This document shows, one piece after another, positions 50,973 to 64,000 of a stretch of DNA of 64,000 bases. The stretch spans positions 558,001-622,000 of the forward strand of contig CANUEZ040000204.1 of NCBI GenBank assembly GCA_948099385.1, in the 5' to 3' direction. The position numbers and the translations under genes are program-made. Each line of letters begins with the position of its first letter. Position 1 is the stretch's first letter. The notes below the pieces were generated by a model. It ran no database searches, had not been told where the DNA came from, and saw only the letters and a program-made list of their open reading frames with translations. Source of the DNA: Fasciola hepatica. Its lineage: Eukaryota; Platyhelminthes; Trematoda; Plagiorchiida; Fasciolidae.

Positions 50973-51757
50973 ATGTACCTGGATCTGTATGACTTCTCTG
51001 TCGGACAACTCGTTCAACTGCGAACTGACTGAACCTCGTTCTTTTTTTGTAGCGTGAAGCCTTTTATGATATAAAAGAACAAAAGCTAGCTCGGCTTGCT
51101 GGTTATGGTTTGGTTACACTAAAACAAGGACAATCCAAGAGCACAGAATAAATGGAAACGATTTTCTAACCTCAAACGCAAACGCTTAGGGTGAAAACAT
51201 GTTCTTATCGAAAGAACAAACATACTCCGCAAATGATCCAAGGGGTTTGCGAGGCACGCATACGATGGGCCCCGTGTCTATTAGAACCTGGTCAACCACT
51301 GAATGAACTCCAAACAGGTCTACTCTAGCCTTCACTTTTCGTCATTCATGGTAAATAGAGTTGAATTTCGAAAACCAAACGACTACGTACCAGTTTTAAT
51401 TTTCGCATTCTCATTTTCTGACAATTTCCCGTCACCAAACGAGATTACTGTAACAGAGACCGATTTAGGCAAACGAAACTGCAACGGTTATCGCTAACAA
51501 AAAGGAAGAAAAATCTTATAAGAAATGCTAAGATTAGGAAAAAGCAGAGTGAAAATCATCTATTACGGGGATGAAGTTCAAAAATATAAATTGGTTCTAT
51601 TGAGCAGTTGGAAAACTTATGTTGTCACTTCTTCCAGTTATAATTTTATGAACACAAATAAAGCCGTTTCAAAGCATTATCACGATTGGGACCATGCTCA
51701 CAGTACCCATAGGAAACTGTTAGTCCAGGTGCGCTTTCTTACATTTGCCTTCCACCT
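48013..51757 (-). repeat. Palindrome P2, right arm
   Basis: Matches the P1 right arm from 21778 to 25689 (offset 26235, then 26232, then 26068). Shares the block-C deletion junction (AATTTT at 50632-50637) and the outer edge with P1. Has a private loss of roughly 90-160 bp around 50860-50925 next to its AT array. Confidence 0.96.
50925..50968. repeat. Interrupted AT microsatellite in P2 right arm
   Basis: 44 bp with one C at 50936. The flank on its left side is shortened compared with P1: the stretch matching about 24780-24833 is gone. Confidence 0.95.
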
Positions 51758-51791
51758 TCCACCTTCCATCTTCATAACGATTCGCTCGTGA
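51525..51791 (+). CDS. CUB-like N-terminal frame, P2 right arm copy
   Basis: Copy of 25457-25723, with Cys 55 preserved and Cys-to-Trp not at 55 but at the preceding CDHAH motif region changed to WDHAH (TGT to TGG). If that cysteine is the conserved CUB one, the change would remove a disulphide partner, which argues against constraint on this copy. Confidence 0.2.
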   Translation: MLRLGKSRVKIIYYGDEVQKYKLVLLSSWKTYVVTSSSYNFMNTNKAVSKHYHDWDHAHSTHRKLLVQVRFLTFAFHLPPSIFITIRS

Positions 51792-51844
51792 ACAGTAATA
51801 AAGAATGAATATATATATATGACTGGAAAAAAAAATATTTTTCT

Positions 51845-52201
51845 GTGTACGAATCGCTTAGGTTAGTATTATTTAGCACTGTACAAACAAAATTGTTGTT
51901 TCAAAATTCAAGCAAATACGGCTTTGACTTGTGGCTGAATGATCGAAGAACCACGACCAAGAAATTGATGTTTACGTCTTACGGCAACGTGGAATACAAA
52001 AAGTCAAGAAAAGAATGTATACCGAGGATAAGGTTACCTACAAGTAATTAGCAGATACGTATCTTCTATCTGGCTTCAGGTACCTACTTCAGAGCGAAAT
52101 TTTGGGCATTTCACTGTGCTGAAGTAACATCAGTTATTGAATTCCCCGGCTATCTCGTTGAGAACGTCTCTCATACATCGACATTTGTCAATAATTAGTA
52201 A
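51845..52201 (+). pseudogene. CUB-like C-terminal frame, interrupted in unit 2
   Basis: Copy of 25777-26130. AAG has become TAG at 52049-52051, before the strand equivalent to residues 70-78; the frame then continues open to about 52198. Another change turns Asp into Tyr in the following turn. If the frame in unit 1 is a real exon, this copy is damaged. If neither is coding, the change is neutral. Confidence 0.3.
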
Positions 52202-52428
52202 GTAAGATGTTCAGGGCCTGACTACAGTTCTATTTATCAGGGATCTGTTTTGCATAATGCCACTGACTGCACTTAATCGCACTGGAAACACCACAACCAA
52301 ATTTAATTTTTGTCAAAATATGATTCGTCATGCTGCTCCAACTCTCAACTCACAACTGAAAACCATGAATGATAGGTACAGCTGGTTAATTCTTGTTGGG
52401 AATCAGTAGCAATGCACATCCACCAAAT

Positions 52429-52464
52429 CCCCACGGGGACTCGAACCGGAGATGAATGATTGTG
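52429..52464 (-). mobile_element. tRNA-derived element, cut remnant in unit 2
   Basis: Keeps the B box (52437-52447) of the element at 26361-26440. The A-box half was removed by the 1,098-bp deletion ending at 52464, so transcription from an internal polymerase III promoter should be lost. Confidence 0.45.
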
Positions 52465-54730
52465 GGGTCCTAATATTGTGATACTCTTGCATATCGTTCA
52501 GTATTCTCGATTTGGCACGTGAATCAGCAAATCTCACAAATAGTGGTACATGAAACAAACAGTGGAAACACTGAGGATACTTTTTAGCCCATATGAGTCA
52601 GCAATATTTATGCTTTTTTAAGACTGTTTTTAAAAGAGGCAACCCGTTTGAAACGACTGTTCTTGTCTTCGCCTACACAGCCTCCCCAAAAGCCAGCGGC
52701 TTTTGTTATTCTGGAAGGGCAATCGCGCTTGTTAAAAATGAATATTCCGCAGTACCTGAACCTGGATTTCTTGCCCAAATTCGTTAAGTTTAGTCTTACC
52801 GAAATATTGCGCGAGAATGCAATTTCGGAATGGATTCATTACACTGAACCTAGTGTCTTTCTTTTTGACGAAGTACTTGTCACCACAGCCTAAATGGAAC
52901 TGGTGGATAATATCTGAGGCTTCTCTATCAATACAACAGTCAGACTGCTCTCTGAAGCTTAATCTTGTAGTGGTCTGCACTATGTGTAATTGGGCTGCCA
53001 AATATTTTCTGCCCAGTGCACATCTTTAGTTGTGACCATAATTTTGAAATTGTAGTCACTGTTTGTGGGAACGAATAAAATGAGTTGTTGACTTTCGGCC
53101 GTGGATGCGGGCTCCATTTTGCAACGTGGTTCTCGATGAGCTTTTCCAGATAACCATTGACTGTAGGGAATTCCTCTTATGTGATCACAATTACAGGTCA
53201 TCTAGCTGCATGGGTAAGTTTTCTGACACAACCAGGTTTTAAAAGCAACCGGGGTGAAACTGAAAACTGCTCACAACTTCAGTCGTATTTTGCTTCTCTA
53301 TGATTGGCTTCTTGTAATGTGCCATCCAAATGCTTTCCGAATAAATTTCAATAAAAAGAAAATCTAGAGTGGATTGTTTTCTCAGGGCCAAGATAAATTA
53401 CGATGTACAGAACCCCTAATATTTTGAACTGGAATAAACGGTCAACATTTGAAATCATTAGGATGTTCTAAATAAACCATTTGTGCAACGGAAACTAGCT
53501 CATTCGACGGGCCAGCTTTTCTGATCATTCCCAGGAAAGTATCTCTTGGTGCAAAATCTAGGTGGATTCGTACCGACTCAAACCAAGTCTGGGTGTTGAC
53601 CTTTTCCTTGAACTGAAAGCGGATATACACGGTAAACAGAAATATTACTTCCTATGAGAAATCAATAGGGAAATGCAGTGCAATTTCGCAACACAATGAT
53701 ATCCCGGAGGTAATATGCTGCCTTTCGAGGACATCGTTTAGTAGAAAGAGATTCACCATGCATTAACAACAGTCTATGAGTCTTCGCTGCACAAATATCG
53801 GGATTATTTTTTAGCTTTAAAGAGGTTTCATAGACAGAGATATATGAGGTTTTTCCCGAATGAACCAAGAATATCGACTAAAAGTAGGGGAAAAGTGTGG
53901 TAAGCTGAAACATGTTCGCACAACATGGTCCACAGTTCCCAAACAATGAAAGTAGTCGTTGATGCGCATCCACTGATTACACCATAATATAAAAACCTGT
54001 GGCGATCGAAGTAATCCAATATTTAGCCACCAGATCAACGAAGCTGGTTTGCAGTGATCTGTTTATCTATAATGATAAATGACACATCGTGACAAACTAT
54101 GGAAGCAGTGTGAAAGCCAGTTCGAATTCGCTGGTAAATTCAAATGACTCACAGACCTGACTCCGTCACAACCACTAGAGCTGGAGAAGCCTAAGTTCAC
54201 CCTTTTTGTTGTGTGCAACAAGTAACAATTCAGCAGACGAGTAATTCGAATGTTTCCGCCGTTGGAAAATGAGAGGCATATGAAAGAACCACAGACCAAA
54301 AGGAAAACCACTTTCTCATAATCCGGAATAAAAAGGGGAAAGTAAATCCCAATAGGTTGACGTACATAGAAAAGGTGCGTCCGAAATAAAAGGACTGCTA
54401 AATGAAAAGGATAAACAAATGCGATAAGAATTTGTGTATTCCCACAAGACCACCATCGGCAGCGTTCTTGTCGTGGCCTAGAATATTCTTCAGCTCTAAA
54501 ACCTTACTGAAAGCAAATAAATGAAGTGTTTGAAATATTTTCTGAAATCCTTGTTGCATCATAAATAATGACCGGGAATGACAACGTGGTGCTCTTGTTG
54601 TGTGTGTGGTATTCTATTCGGTTATTTTTCAACGATGAAATCATACTTTTACTGAAATAGGAAATACGAAAAAGTGGCACTATATACATACGGTGGAGGA
54701 AAGGAACTAAACTAAATCTTATTCCATACC

Positions 54731-56905
54731 GTCACAAGAACTACTCGTTAAAGCTGACCTCCTTTGGAAACATGGCGCGCAGTATACGGAAAACAGTTTA
54801 TACAATATCTAGAGCTAAATAGAGCAAACATCGCTTTGACTAGAAATTCGCTCTTCGCAAATAATACCTACTCACATCTCGGACGACTCGTGGTAATTAG
54901 CAACATCCTTCTGTCCCTACTGAACATTTTTCGATGCCGTCCGACATTGCTGAGAAAGAAAATACTCTCAGCTTGGAACAACACTTTTACCAAAAACCTG
55001 TCTTCCAACTGATACCGAAGGTGAAATAGTTGCATCTGGTTTCTTCCTTGGATATCTTGCGGATCGTGACTCAGTTGTCATGTATGTAAATAACCGTTGT
55101 TGTATACCCCCTTGAATGTTTCACCCATTCCACGGTTTCCTTTTTCTATTCCATGGGCGATGACTAATCCAAATGTTTGACCAAATTTTGGGTTTTTCCT
55201 GATAATGAATGGAAGTGCTTCGTCTCAGTGTTTCCTGACAGACTACCTGGAAAACTTGGATCCGTTTCACTAATTTTGGTAAAAAACATTGCTAAGCCGT
55301 TATAAAGATTTTCCGGCCAATTTAACCGTTTTGAATAAAGCTTCATTTATCCCTCCGGTTTTATAAAAATGTGTCATTTCCAACTAGAATGGGCGCTTCT
55401 TTTGATTTTCTTCTACTTGACAACTCACATTTTTTCTACTCTGAGTTGACCACAACTAGGCTGTTCTGACCCTGCAATAATCAACAGTTCACCCGAATCT
55501 AAAGTCAAACCAACGACGTACGATTCACATGAAACCTCACTTACCCTATTCGGAAGAGGTAGATCTGCTTTGAAAATATGTTGATGCTACGGGAAATAAT
55601 TGCTCATTCAGAATTCTCTTCATTTTCAGACACGGATCTTCCGGTCTACTTGGACCAACTCACCAACTGCTTATGTTTTCACTTCGATGTTTGCTGGGCT
55701 CTGAACGTTTGTCACCTCCTCACTTCAAGCGCCTTCGTCGCAAGAGGGAATTCTCCCCGCGTCCTCAACACAGACATCTTTATGCACGCGCCAGTATGTA
55801 AGGCTGTTCCAAGATTCTCTGTTTGACAAGGTATTCCCACACACTGGCTTCTGTAATAGCAGAACTAACAGAGCATTTTCGGTAAGATAGGGGCCTGCGC
55901 TTTATTACCTCGTGTTCCATTTTATTTTGGATCGTAAAGTTTTCCCTTGTTCTCCAGGACATGTACATACATGTATCAGTGCTGAATATTCACCCGCCTC
56001 GGTGCTTACAGTAATTAAGTGACGTGACTTGAAAAAAATAGAAATTTGCCACCTGACTGGCACCAGTCACTGGTCCTCGCTAATAAAGTCTAATCGACAT
56101 CTTTGATATCCACTTCTTTAGTGTGGGCGAAATGATCGGATTGAAAAAACTCATAACTGCAGTTGAAATATTGTGATGTATTAACAGAATTAGTTGTGTG
56201 TGGTGCAACATAACTATAATACGTGTGCAATTATTACCGCGGTGAAAAAGTCAGCGATAAATTGCTGAGTCAGTCACAAGCCATTGTGAATATCTGGCAG
56301 TGATTATGGGTACTGACTGCGGTTATGCAACTAAGCGTTGATCAAAATATCCAGAAGATAAAAAGCAGATTATGGCACTATTTTCCAATTAGCATTCCAT
56401 ATATGAACCAATCATACCTCTTAGAGTGGGCCGTAGACAATATTCAGCCTAGTTTTCAAAAATCAATTTGACGGTTATGGTAGCATACCGCAATTATCGT
56501 CCGTGGAAGGGAACATTTTCCACAAAAGATATATAACAACATGATTGGTTTCACGGGAGAAGCTCTTCACACAATCAGACTGGGCGAATAGAATTACTGA
56601 GCGCAGAAGCCGAAAATAATCACAGAGCAGGCTCAGAAGCTATCATTGATTCCAGAAGTTATTACATGAAACAGAACTCCAATAAGATTGATAGATGTAG
56701 AGCAATTTATCATGTCATCCCGTGGAGTGAATAGAGCTACCGCATACACCATTGTCGTTAGGAATGAAGGTGTGTCGAGAATAATAGTGAGAAGACAAAC
56801 GAAATTATGAGCTTTCAACTTCACTTAACGCTGCAATGCCCAAAAATATTCAATTTTTTCAGATCAATAACATAAATAAAAATCCCATCGATTCCACTAG
56901 CACAT
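54731..56905. other. Block A, copy 3 (5' truncated)
   Basis: Matches 4880-7054 at offset 49851. Joined on the left to the end of block E of unit 2 with a two-base CC overlap. On the right it leaves homology at 56906. No supported gene. Confidence 0.9.
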
Positions 56906-58399
56906 CCAATCGAAACATTATTCATGCACACTGTATTTATTCCAGCTTTGCTGTTTTTTTTCAAACTGCAGGCAATTTCCTTCCACCCGTTCATCTTCCT
57001 TTTGGTTAAGGAGCTTACCTAACATCCCTTGGAAACTGCCAATTCACGGTCTTTCTACTACCTTTTACATTTCCTAAATAATTCTTAGAAGCAGGAGCCC
57101 ACATCTACATCCGCCAGAATTTTACCAACCCCTTCATTCCGTACTACCACTTTCCCAACGGCGAGTTCCATATGACGTGAAGGTCTGCCTTCTCAAATGA
57201 GTAATTCTGTATGGCTCATCGAATTAAAACAATAGCGATCCCACAATTTCGATGCTTTGTCTTATATCAGAAAAACTTGGTGTGCTAAAGTTAAAACTCC
57301 AATGCAATCGTTCGCTGTGAACAGAATGTCGAGAATAAGAACTGGTTTACACACACTACTTTTATCCTCATTCAATGAGTCGACCTCCATTTATCTTGAT
57401 GAGAAATAGACTCAGTCCTTCTTCCTCTTTCAGCAGCTTTCCTTCTGACAAGCTTGAACACTTAATTCGCGTTACAGATTGGTCATTTGGGATGAGCTTC
57501 GTGAAATTCTGCGGTCATACTCGTGGAAATAATGATGAAACCATGTTGTTTCGCATTCCATCCCAAATTCTGCCAAAGTATTCCGGAGGGATATGTTTCT
57601 TTTAATCCCAGAACTCCGAATAACCAGCAAATGACGATTCTTCTGCTGGTTCAAACACGTGCGCAACGGAATCTTGCACCAGATCTTATAACTTGTTACC
57701 ACTTCCTTATTCTTGAAGTGATTCCACTGCAGCTACCAACACCGATCGTAGCCGTTGTGTTGACGCTATACAAAATCTTTAACTAGTGCACAGGAAAAGT
57801 ACATTTTCAGTGTCCGTGTTAACCTCTATTTCACCTGGCCCAACGTGAAGCTATTCGCTTGATAGAGGACATGGCTTTATAATCCAGTTTTGATCGGACG
57901 GACAGCCACATAATTGCTCCCGTTTCGAGCCAATATTTTCGTTTTCCTACTCACACGAGCAAACCCCGGCTGTTATCAATAATGTTTTCTAACGACACCG
58001 ATCCTGACCGCACATAGCATGTCATCCTAACCAGGTTTACGTCTTTAGATGTTGGACTCCTAATTCCTAAATTCCCTCCCTCCCGAAACTACTAAACATC
58101 AGAACACCCTTATCCGCTGTTTTCCGGGCACGGAGGAACTCTTTACAAAGCCAAAAAACAAATTTGTTTTGGATTACAATTTTTCCACAAACGTCTTTAT
58201 CAGAACGTCTGTGTAATGAGAGAGTGTACAGGGGTAGACATAATCTTCAATAATGCGAACATGGCACGACGTTTTATCAATACACAAGGACACATTTCAA
58301 CATAAAAATCCAACATGAGCTGGATGGCAGTAGCATCTTTCGATAGAAATCTGACTTCGGGAAAATATTTTCGATAAATTATCCTTCGAACTCTTAGTT
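56906..58399. other. Block found only in unit 3
   Basis: 1,494 bp in the place where units 1 and 2 have about 86 bp (7055-7140, 42141-42226). No terminal inverted repeat, poly(A) tail or clear target-site duplication is visible. Overlapping frames of 76-87 codons at 57375-57786 are not recognised. It could be ancestral sequence lost in units 1 and 2, or an insertion with replacement. Confidence 0.88.
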
Positions 58400-59161
58400 C
58401 TGCATAAAGTCAATATGCTTATTCATCGTATCTTTCTGAAATAAAATGTTACCCTTGAGCAGTTGTAAACTCAATAATGAAACACGAATTTAAACCAAAT
58501 ACTCTCATCCTAAACAAGCTTTTGAACGATGAACGTTACGAGAAGTGAAATTAGAGCAATGTTGCTTTAGTGTTGCCAACATTTGCGCGAAACCCAATAG
58601 CCAACTAGCAACTGTTTATATTCAATTACGGCTCCGTTTGGCAGTTCGCTTAGGCTTGCAATATTCCAGAAATCATCACATTATTTGGTCCCATTTGCAA
58701 GATAGTCTGAATAGAAATGCAGTTTTTGTGAAATATAGAAACAGTAAAATAAATTGTACCAATGAATCTTGTTTGCAGGTGGAAGGCAAATGTAAGAAAG
58801 CGCACCTGGACTAACAGTTTCCTATGGGTACTGTGAGCATGGTCACAATCGTGATAATGCTTTGAAACGGCTTTATTTGTGTTCATAAAATTGCTAATCT
58901 AAGCATTTCTGATAAGATTTTTCTTCCTTTTTGTCAGCGATAACCGTTGCAGTTTCGTTTGCCTAAATCGGTCTCTGTTACAGTAATCTCGTTTGGTGAC
59001 GGGAAATTGTCAGAAAATGAGAATGCGAAAATTAAAACTGGTACGTAGTCGTTTGGTTTTCGAAATTCAACTCTATTTACCATGAATGACGAAAAGTGAA
59101 GGCTAGAGTAGACCTGTTTGGAGTTCATTCAGTGGTTGACCAGGTTCTAATAGACACGGGG

Positions 59162-59457
59162 CCCATCGTATGCGTGCCTCGCAAACCCCTTGGATCATTT
59201 GCGGAGTATGTTTGTTCTTTCGATAAGAACATGTTTTCACCCTAAGCGTTTGCGTTTGAGGTTAGAAAATCGTTTCCATTTATTCTGTGCTCTTGGATTG
59301 TCCTTGTTTTAGTGTAACCAAACCATAACCAGCAAGCCGAGCTAGCTTTTGTTCTTTTATATCATCAAAGGCTTCACGCTACAAAAAAGAACGAGGTTCA
59401 GTCAGTTCGCAGTTGAACGAGTTGTCCGACAGAGAAGTCATACAGATCCAGGTACAT

Positions 59458-59505
<48 letters not shown>

Positions 59506-60132
59506 TGCTACCTATTCGAACTGACCTGTAAACTCAGTATTTTGAGCAATTTTGAGCACATTCCTTCATTTGTTGCCATCATATGATAGAAAAAATAGAA
59601 CGTGATTGCTCAGCTGACCAGTGAACAGTATATGAGCACTGTGTACACGTTTGTTCATCTAACTCACTTGTTCACAGTTAGAACAATTGCATATTGACCG
59701 ATTGCTAACTGGCATCGGAACACGAATTTAACGATTGTCACACTGATCGGCCTCTTCCACGTGGACGATATATGAATGAATAAGAACTGAGAATGATCCA
59801 TGTGATTTTCCAGTCCTAATTCAGAATGGATAAATACAGACTGCTCATTGCTCACAACAGTCCATATAAAACCGATTAGTACTGAATTCAATTGAACATA
59901 TCTCGAAACAAGCTACACAAAATGCCAATGTGTAAAATTCAAAAATTTGTTCCAACAGAACAAAGAAACAAAGTAACAAACGACCAAACAACAAAAGGAT
60001 ACTGAATTTATCAATTTGCCCAACTGGTCGCATTTGTGCACAAATGATTCCACATTTGAAATATAATAGTGTAAAAGGGAGAATCAATTCGCTGTTTTCT
60101 CCTATTATACACTCACACTCTCACAATCACTC
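59162..60132 (+). repeat. Unduplicated copy of the 986-bp segment (unit 3)
   Basis: Starts with the same CCCATCGTATG, but the far end runs directly into the sequence that follows the second copy in unit 1 (ACTCTCACGCTCAG). Unit 3 therefore either never had the duplication or lost it. Confidence 0.92.
59460..59503. repeat. (AT)22 microsatellite (unit 3)
   Basis: 44 bp of pure AT, the shortest pure array; same flanks as the others. Confidence 0.98.
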
Positions 60133-62829
60133 TCACGCTCAGTCTATCGTATCGCAAATACGACGCTCAATAATATTATTGTATTATGGTTGTTCTCATT
60201 TGATTGGATACCTCCCTGTACGCGGGAATTTCGTATCCAATAATAATCGTTCAAGAACTCATCCGAGATGTTTGGACCATTATTCGGCCTGGTCACGCTA
60301 AACTTGACATCAGACGCGTTCATTGATAACTGTTTACTCTTTGGTCAGCAGTTAGTTACACGAACTACATTGGTAGTCATTTAGCTCGCATACAAGATAA
60401 ACCTATTGTCGTTCAATTTATTTGGGAGCATTCGCGTGAATAATGATTCAGATTTCAGATCCGTTCGGATTGTATCCCAAAAACCATGCGCTATGAGATA
60501 TGTTAGGGTCACACAGCGTTATCAGAAAAAACTGTGGTCAGTCGACGGTTCGGTTATTGCGGGTGACCTTTCTCAAGACCAGTTTGCCACAACCGCACAG
60601 TTTGCGTGCTCTGCTCAACACTGCTATGGATGATGGTCACCCCACCAAACAGTTTATAAATTGGGCTTAAAAAAGGTCACCTACCGTAACCGAAACATCG
60701 ATTGACCACCATCATTTATGATAAGGTAGTGTTACCGAATAAAGAGGTACATAGAACGAAAGGAATGTCAAGAATCAGTGGTCACATCTAGTACAGCACA
60801 GGTTCATACAAAAACGGTTCATCACTGATCCAAAGAGCAATCTTTCGGATGGTCTAGAGCTTGTAGTTGTACCATCCGGGTGATCCAGTGTAGACCAATA
60901 ATATACAAAAACGACATCTATGTTAAAGGAATGAATCTATTGATGTATATGAAATTGTAAACAAGTTCAAATCCACGCCTAATCTGCTTGCAAGGAACGG
61001 GGATTGCCATCCGTGGTCCACATTGCGTGAGCAAAAATAACAGTACGAGTGGGGATTTTTGCCAAGAAAACTATTGGTTTTTAGATCGATCGCATTTTAT
61101 GAAAGCATTCTCCTCATGTTTACCTGTTCCGTGTATTGAGTATGGTTTTTGAATAAAGAATGGCTCAGCCGTTGATCATTCAGTTGAACATTGCTTGAAC
61201 TGACATCACTTGCTGCTTTCAACGATGACAAAACTATCAAACCTTATTCCTACCTACGGCTTTTCTTCTAAATCCACTACCACGCGAGCGACTAACAGTA
61301 GTTACTAGTCAAATTCATTTCACGTGGTTTATATTTGAAGGACTGCTCATTTTCGTGTCACATTCTAGCTTATGCCTGACTATCTTCTTTCTTCGAGAAG
61401 AGACTACAAGAGACTACAGCGGTATTAACTACACAGTATTACCGGTATCTCATTGCAATTTAACCAGGAAGAAAGGTCGATGTCAGAGTTTAACAATAAT
61501 TGAACAGAACTTTACCATCAACTGTTAGTCCATGTTTACGATTATCCGAGTTGAAGCAGAGTTCCATTCTTTGATTTCTGAAGAAACAATATTCAATTTT
61601 CTCCTATTGTTATTTGGATATCAGTTTACTTTTGAATGCATATCAAGAGGAAACTGATCGCAAAGAATATTTTATGTTTCAGTATCTGACTGAATTTGGG
61701 AAACCCCACAATTTGCAGGTAACTTGATGCGTGCCCATTTACTTTGCCGAATGACTGCTCTGGGTCCACTCGTCGACGTGTTCCTACAGTTAAGGAAAAA
61801 CTAGATTTGAAATTCATTGTGGCACTGGCAAATAACAACTAACTTTGCCTGCCTTTCGAAAACCAATCGGCTCCCAGAGGTTATGGCAGCAATTGAATTT
61901 ACAAGCAATTCAGTAGCTTTGCCGGATTTCAACCCCGATAAGCTCCTCAAATTTTTAAATGAACAAATCACTTATGAATGCGTCTTTATTTGGCCTTCGA
62001 TCAACATATTTGGGTACTAGAGTCCTCACTCTTGGTGACATATCGCCTTACCAACGTTTGACTTCCATAGCCACTACCATGTAAAGTGCAGTTTTATGCC
62101 AAATTTTCCGAACAACTGCTTTTTATACTAGGTGGTCTACTGTCGAGTACCCAAGTTGCTGGTGGATAATTTATTCCAACCCACTTTGCCTGTGGCTTCC
62201 ATGAACTTAGTACATGGGCAGCAGAATCCAATGACAGTGACTGAAAATAACACAAAATTAGCCTCAGAATGAACAAATAAACCATTTTTGTCTAACTTTT
62301 CGACCACTGGAACGAAACAAGAAGAATAACTAGGTGATGCATACATTCCTGCAAATCAGAAGTTGACGAAGGTGGGTTGTTCTTAGCCTATTATCAATTC
62401 AAATAATCCAGTTACCTTGGGAACATTCCACCCTATTTCGGTAGTAATCGGTAGTTCCCCTCCGAAATCTGCCCCTACGAGTATAAAGGCTAGAAACCAG
62501 TCGTGGATGTATTGTTCATCACAGACAAACATTCAACATCACGAACTGCTCCAGAAGCTGTTTTGATAGATGTAGATTAGCAGTTTTGTCTCTCGGTATA
62601 CTTCCCTTCGAACATATCTTTGAATCACCATTGTAAAGCTTTTATAAGTACCTCGTCGCTAGACATGAAGAATAAATCGTGTGCATATCGATTATCAGTC
62701 CAACGAGAAGTTGCGTGCCAGTTCGACTAAATAAATGTTTTCTTGTAATAACTGCATGCTCTCATATCAGTCTCAACTGCTTCCTATATGCAATCACCGA
62801 CATTCGTTTGACTGTGCATTCTTCCCATT

Positions 62830-62963
62830 CAGTACCGTATGGGAAAAGCAGAATGAACTGTAGTCCAGAATGCTGTTCGAATCCGACATGTGGTGACAAT
62901 AGTACTAGAGAGCGAACCGTTAAAAACCATCTTTATTAATCTAACCGTTCATAGATATAAATT
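62830..62963. other. 134-bp insertion in unit 3 block C
   Basis: Lies between CCCATT and AAATTC, which are adjacent at 12680/12681 in unit 1. ATT occurs at both edges. Ends and length would fit a small non-autonomous element or simple presence/absence; I do not recognise it. Confidence 0.85.
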
Positions 62964-63369
62964 AAATTCAAAAACGGTGAGTTCGATTACCAAGTTCAAC
63001 TCGATGCATTTGTATGAATGATGCAAATTCCAAAGAAAACAAACGGAACAGCCATCTGTCTATTGACTTCATGCCGCCAGTGTGTTTCTGTTAAGGATTT
63101 CAGTGCTGTTTGAGAACAGAGCATCTTTCGGTATAGGCTATAATACACTGCATCATTTTTTATAAAGGTCATAGTAACGTTCACGCGCCGGTTCTCGTTC
63201 GAGTGCAATGTTCTCATACAAGAAGAAAATACGATCACAAGTGCGACACCTTTTTGTAGGTTCGGATATGTAACAAAACAGTGATATGGCGCAGGAAAAA
63301 ATTGAAAGTAGTATTGCGCATCCGGATTCACTAGAGGTCTCGAATAGTGAAATAATTTGTCACCGTGGT

Positions 63370-64000
63370 GAGGAAATCACTAAATTGAATGGCCGCAGTT
63401 GATATTGCACAAATTGAAAAGGAATGGCTCTGGTGAGCACCGCATTCCGATAGGCCATTACCAAAATGCCTTGCCGATAAACATGTGCTTGCTAAAGTGA
63501 CACAACTGTATATGGGTTCGAATTTCCACATTCGGTGCGATGGGATTATATGCCCTTATCCCACAGTAGTGGTGCACATTTGAGTAAGTACAAATTCGAG
63601 CGCCACAGTGTACTCTCATTGAACTAGCTATGTAATAGCTTCATTGGAATTCCTTATTCCGCTCACGTAGATGCCTCTGTGTAAATAACATCTTCAGCAC
63701 ATTGCAGCAGCTATTAGCAGGTAAGCTATCCTGGAATTGGATCGTAGTCAAACTCGCTTGAAATATAGCTCACTCATCATCCAAGTTTACATAAGTTCGA
63801 ATAAATAAGAGATGAAGCCATAGTCCATCAACCACTGCACGGATTACCTTAGAGTCGAATAAACCCTCACGTTTCTCACTGATGTTCAATCAATCATATA
63901 CCGATAGTTGTGTTCGTACTTATGCTTATCACGCTAAGCGCTATACGGTCAGATATGTGGCGAACTAAGATGGGCTTTAGGTTTGTTCCAGACTCCTATT
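63370..64000. other. Single-copy end of window
   Basis: Unit 3 homology stops at 63369. The remaining 631 bp match nothing else here. A frame of 66 codons (63331-63531, minus) crosses the boundary and is not recognised. GGGTTCGAATTTCC at 63514-63527 is only loosely B-box-like. Confidence 0.8.

Larger units (their letters stand above)
51758..54730. other. Block E, copy 2
   Basis: Matches 25690-26396 (offset 26068) and 27494-29760 (offset 24970). The deletion junction at 52464 has a single-base G overlap and falls inside the tRNA-like element, keeping its B-box side only. The end at 54730 is fused to unit 3. Confidence 0.92.
54731..63369. repeat. Amplicon unit 3 (partial, starts inside block A)
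   Basis: Direct copy of unit 1 from 4880 to 13085. Offset is 49851 at the start, 50149 in block C and 50284 at the end. It contains a 1,494-bp block absent from the other units (56906-58399), lacks about 103 bp of block B near 58893, has only one copy of the 986-bp tandem segment, and has a 134-bp insertion (62830-62963). Homology stops at 63369, within block C, before any palindrome. Confidence 0.93.

Noticed and set aside
63414..63527. A third tRNA-like element (TGGCTCTGGTGAG with GGGTTCGAATTTCC)
   Set aside because: Boxes are too far apart (about 90 bp), and both are imperfect.

Overview
This window looks like nuclear DNA of a eukaryote, probably an invertebrate animal. It is AT-rich, has no open reading frame longer than 148 codons on either strand, no operon-like gene packing, no rRNA or intact tRNA, long (AT)n microsatellites and two tRNA-promoter-like (SINE-type) fragments. 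A flatworm is my weak guess from overall texture; nothing here proves a taxon. I find no gene that I can annotate with certainty.

The window is an amplicon: about 57 of 64 kb is present two to four times. A long unit runs from base 1 to 35114 and starts again at 35115, where position 1 matches 35115 and the offset is 35114. Unit 2 stops at 54730 and is joined directly to the equivalent of position 4880, starting a third, partial unit (54731-63369). Only 26397-27494, 29761-35114, the P1 centre, 56906-58399, 62830-62963 and 63370-64000 have a single copy here, and 29761-35114 may simply have its partner left of the window.

Inside each unit I use these blocks, in unit 1 coordinates: A 1-7516; B 7517-9789; C 9790-13768; D 13769-18651; spacer 18652-19323; D' and B' (inverted copies of D and B) 19324-25689; E 25690-29760; F 29761-35114. 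Blocks B-D and D'-B' are the arms of a large palindrome, P1, with a 672-bp spacer. Unit 2 holds a second palindrome, P2 (arms 42603-47567 and 48013-51757, spacer 445 bp). P2 is a P1 that lost about 5.1 kb from its centre. At many sites the two arms of P1 agree with each other and differ from P2, and the two P2 arms agree with each other. Both palindromes share the same old internal junctions, so this is best read as arm-to-arm gene conversion after the units duplicated, the behaviour known from ampliconic palindromes of sex chromosomes.

Several short open frames have the alternating hydrophobic pattern and spacing of half a CUB domain (a secreted or cell-surface beta-sandwich), and neighbouring frames on the minus strand could encode membrane segments or a signal peptide. 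I list these as low-confidence exon candidates. Some copies carry stops, frame changes or deletions, and I could not settle any splice junction. The most solid content is structural: repeat units, palindromes, dated deletions, microsatellites and conversion tracts.
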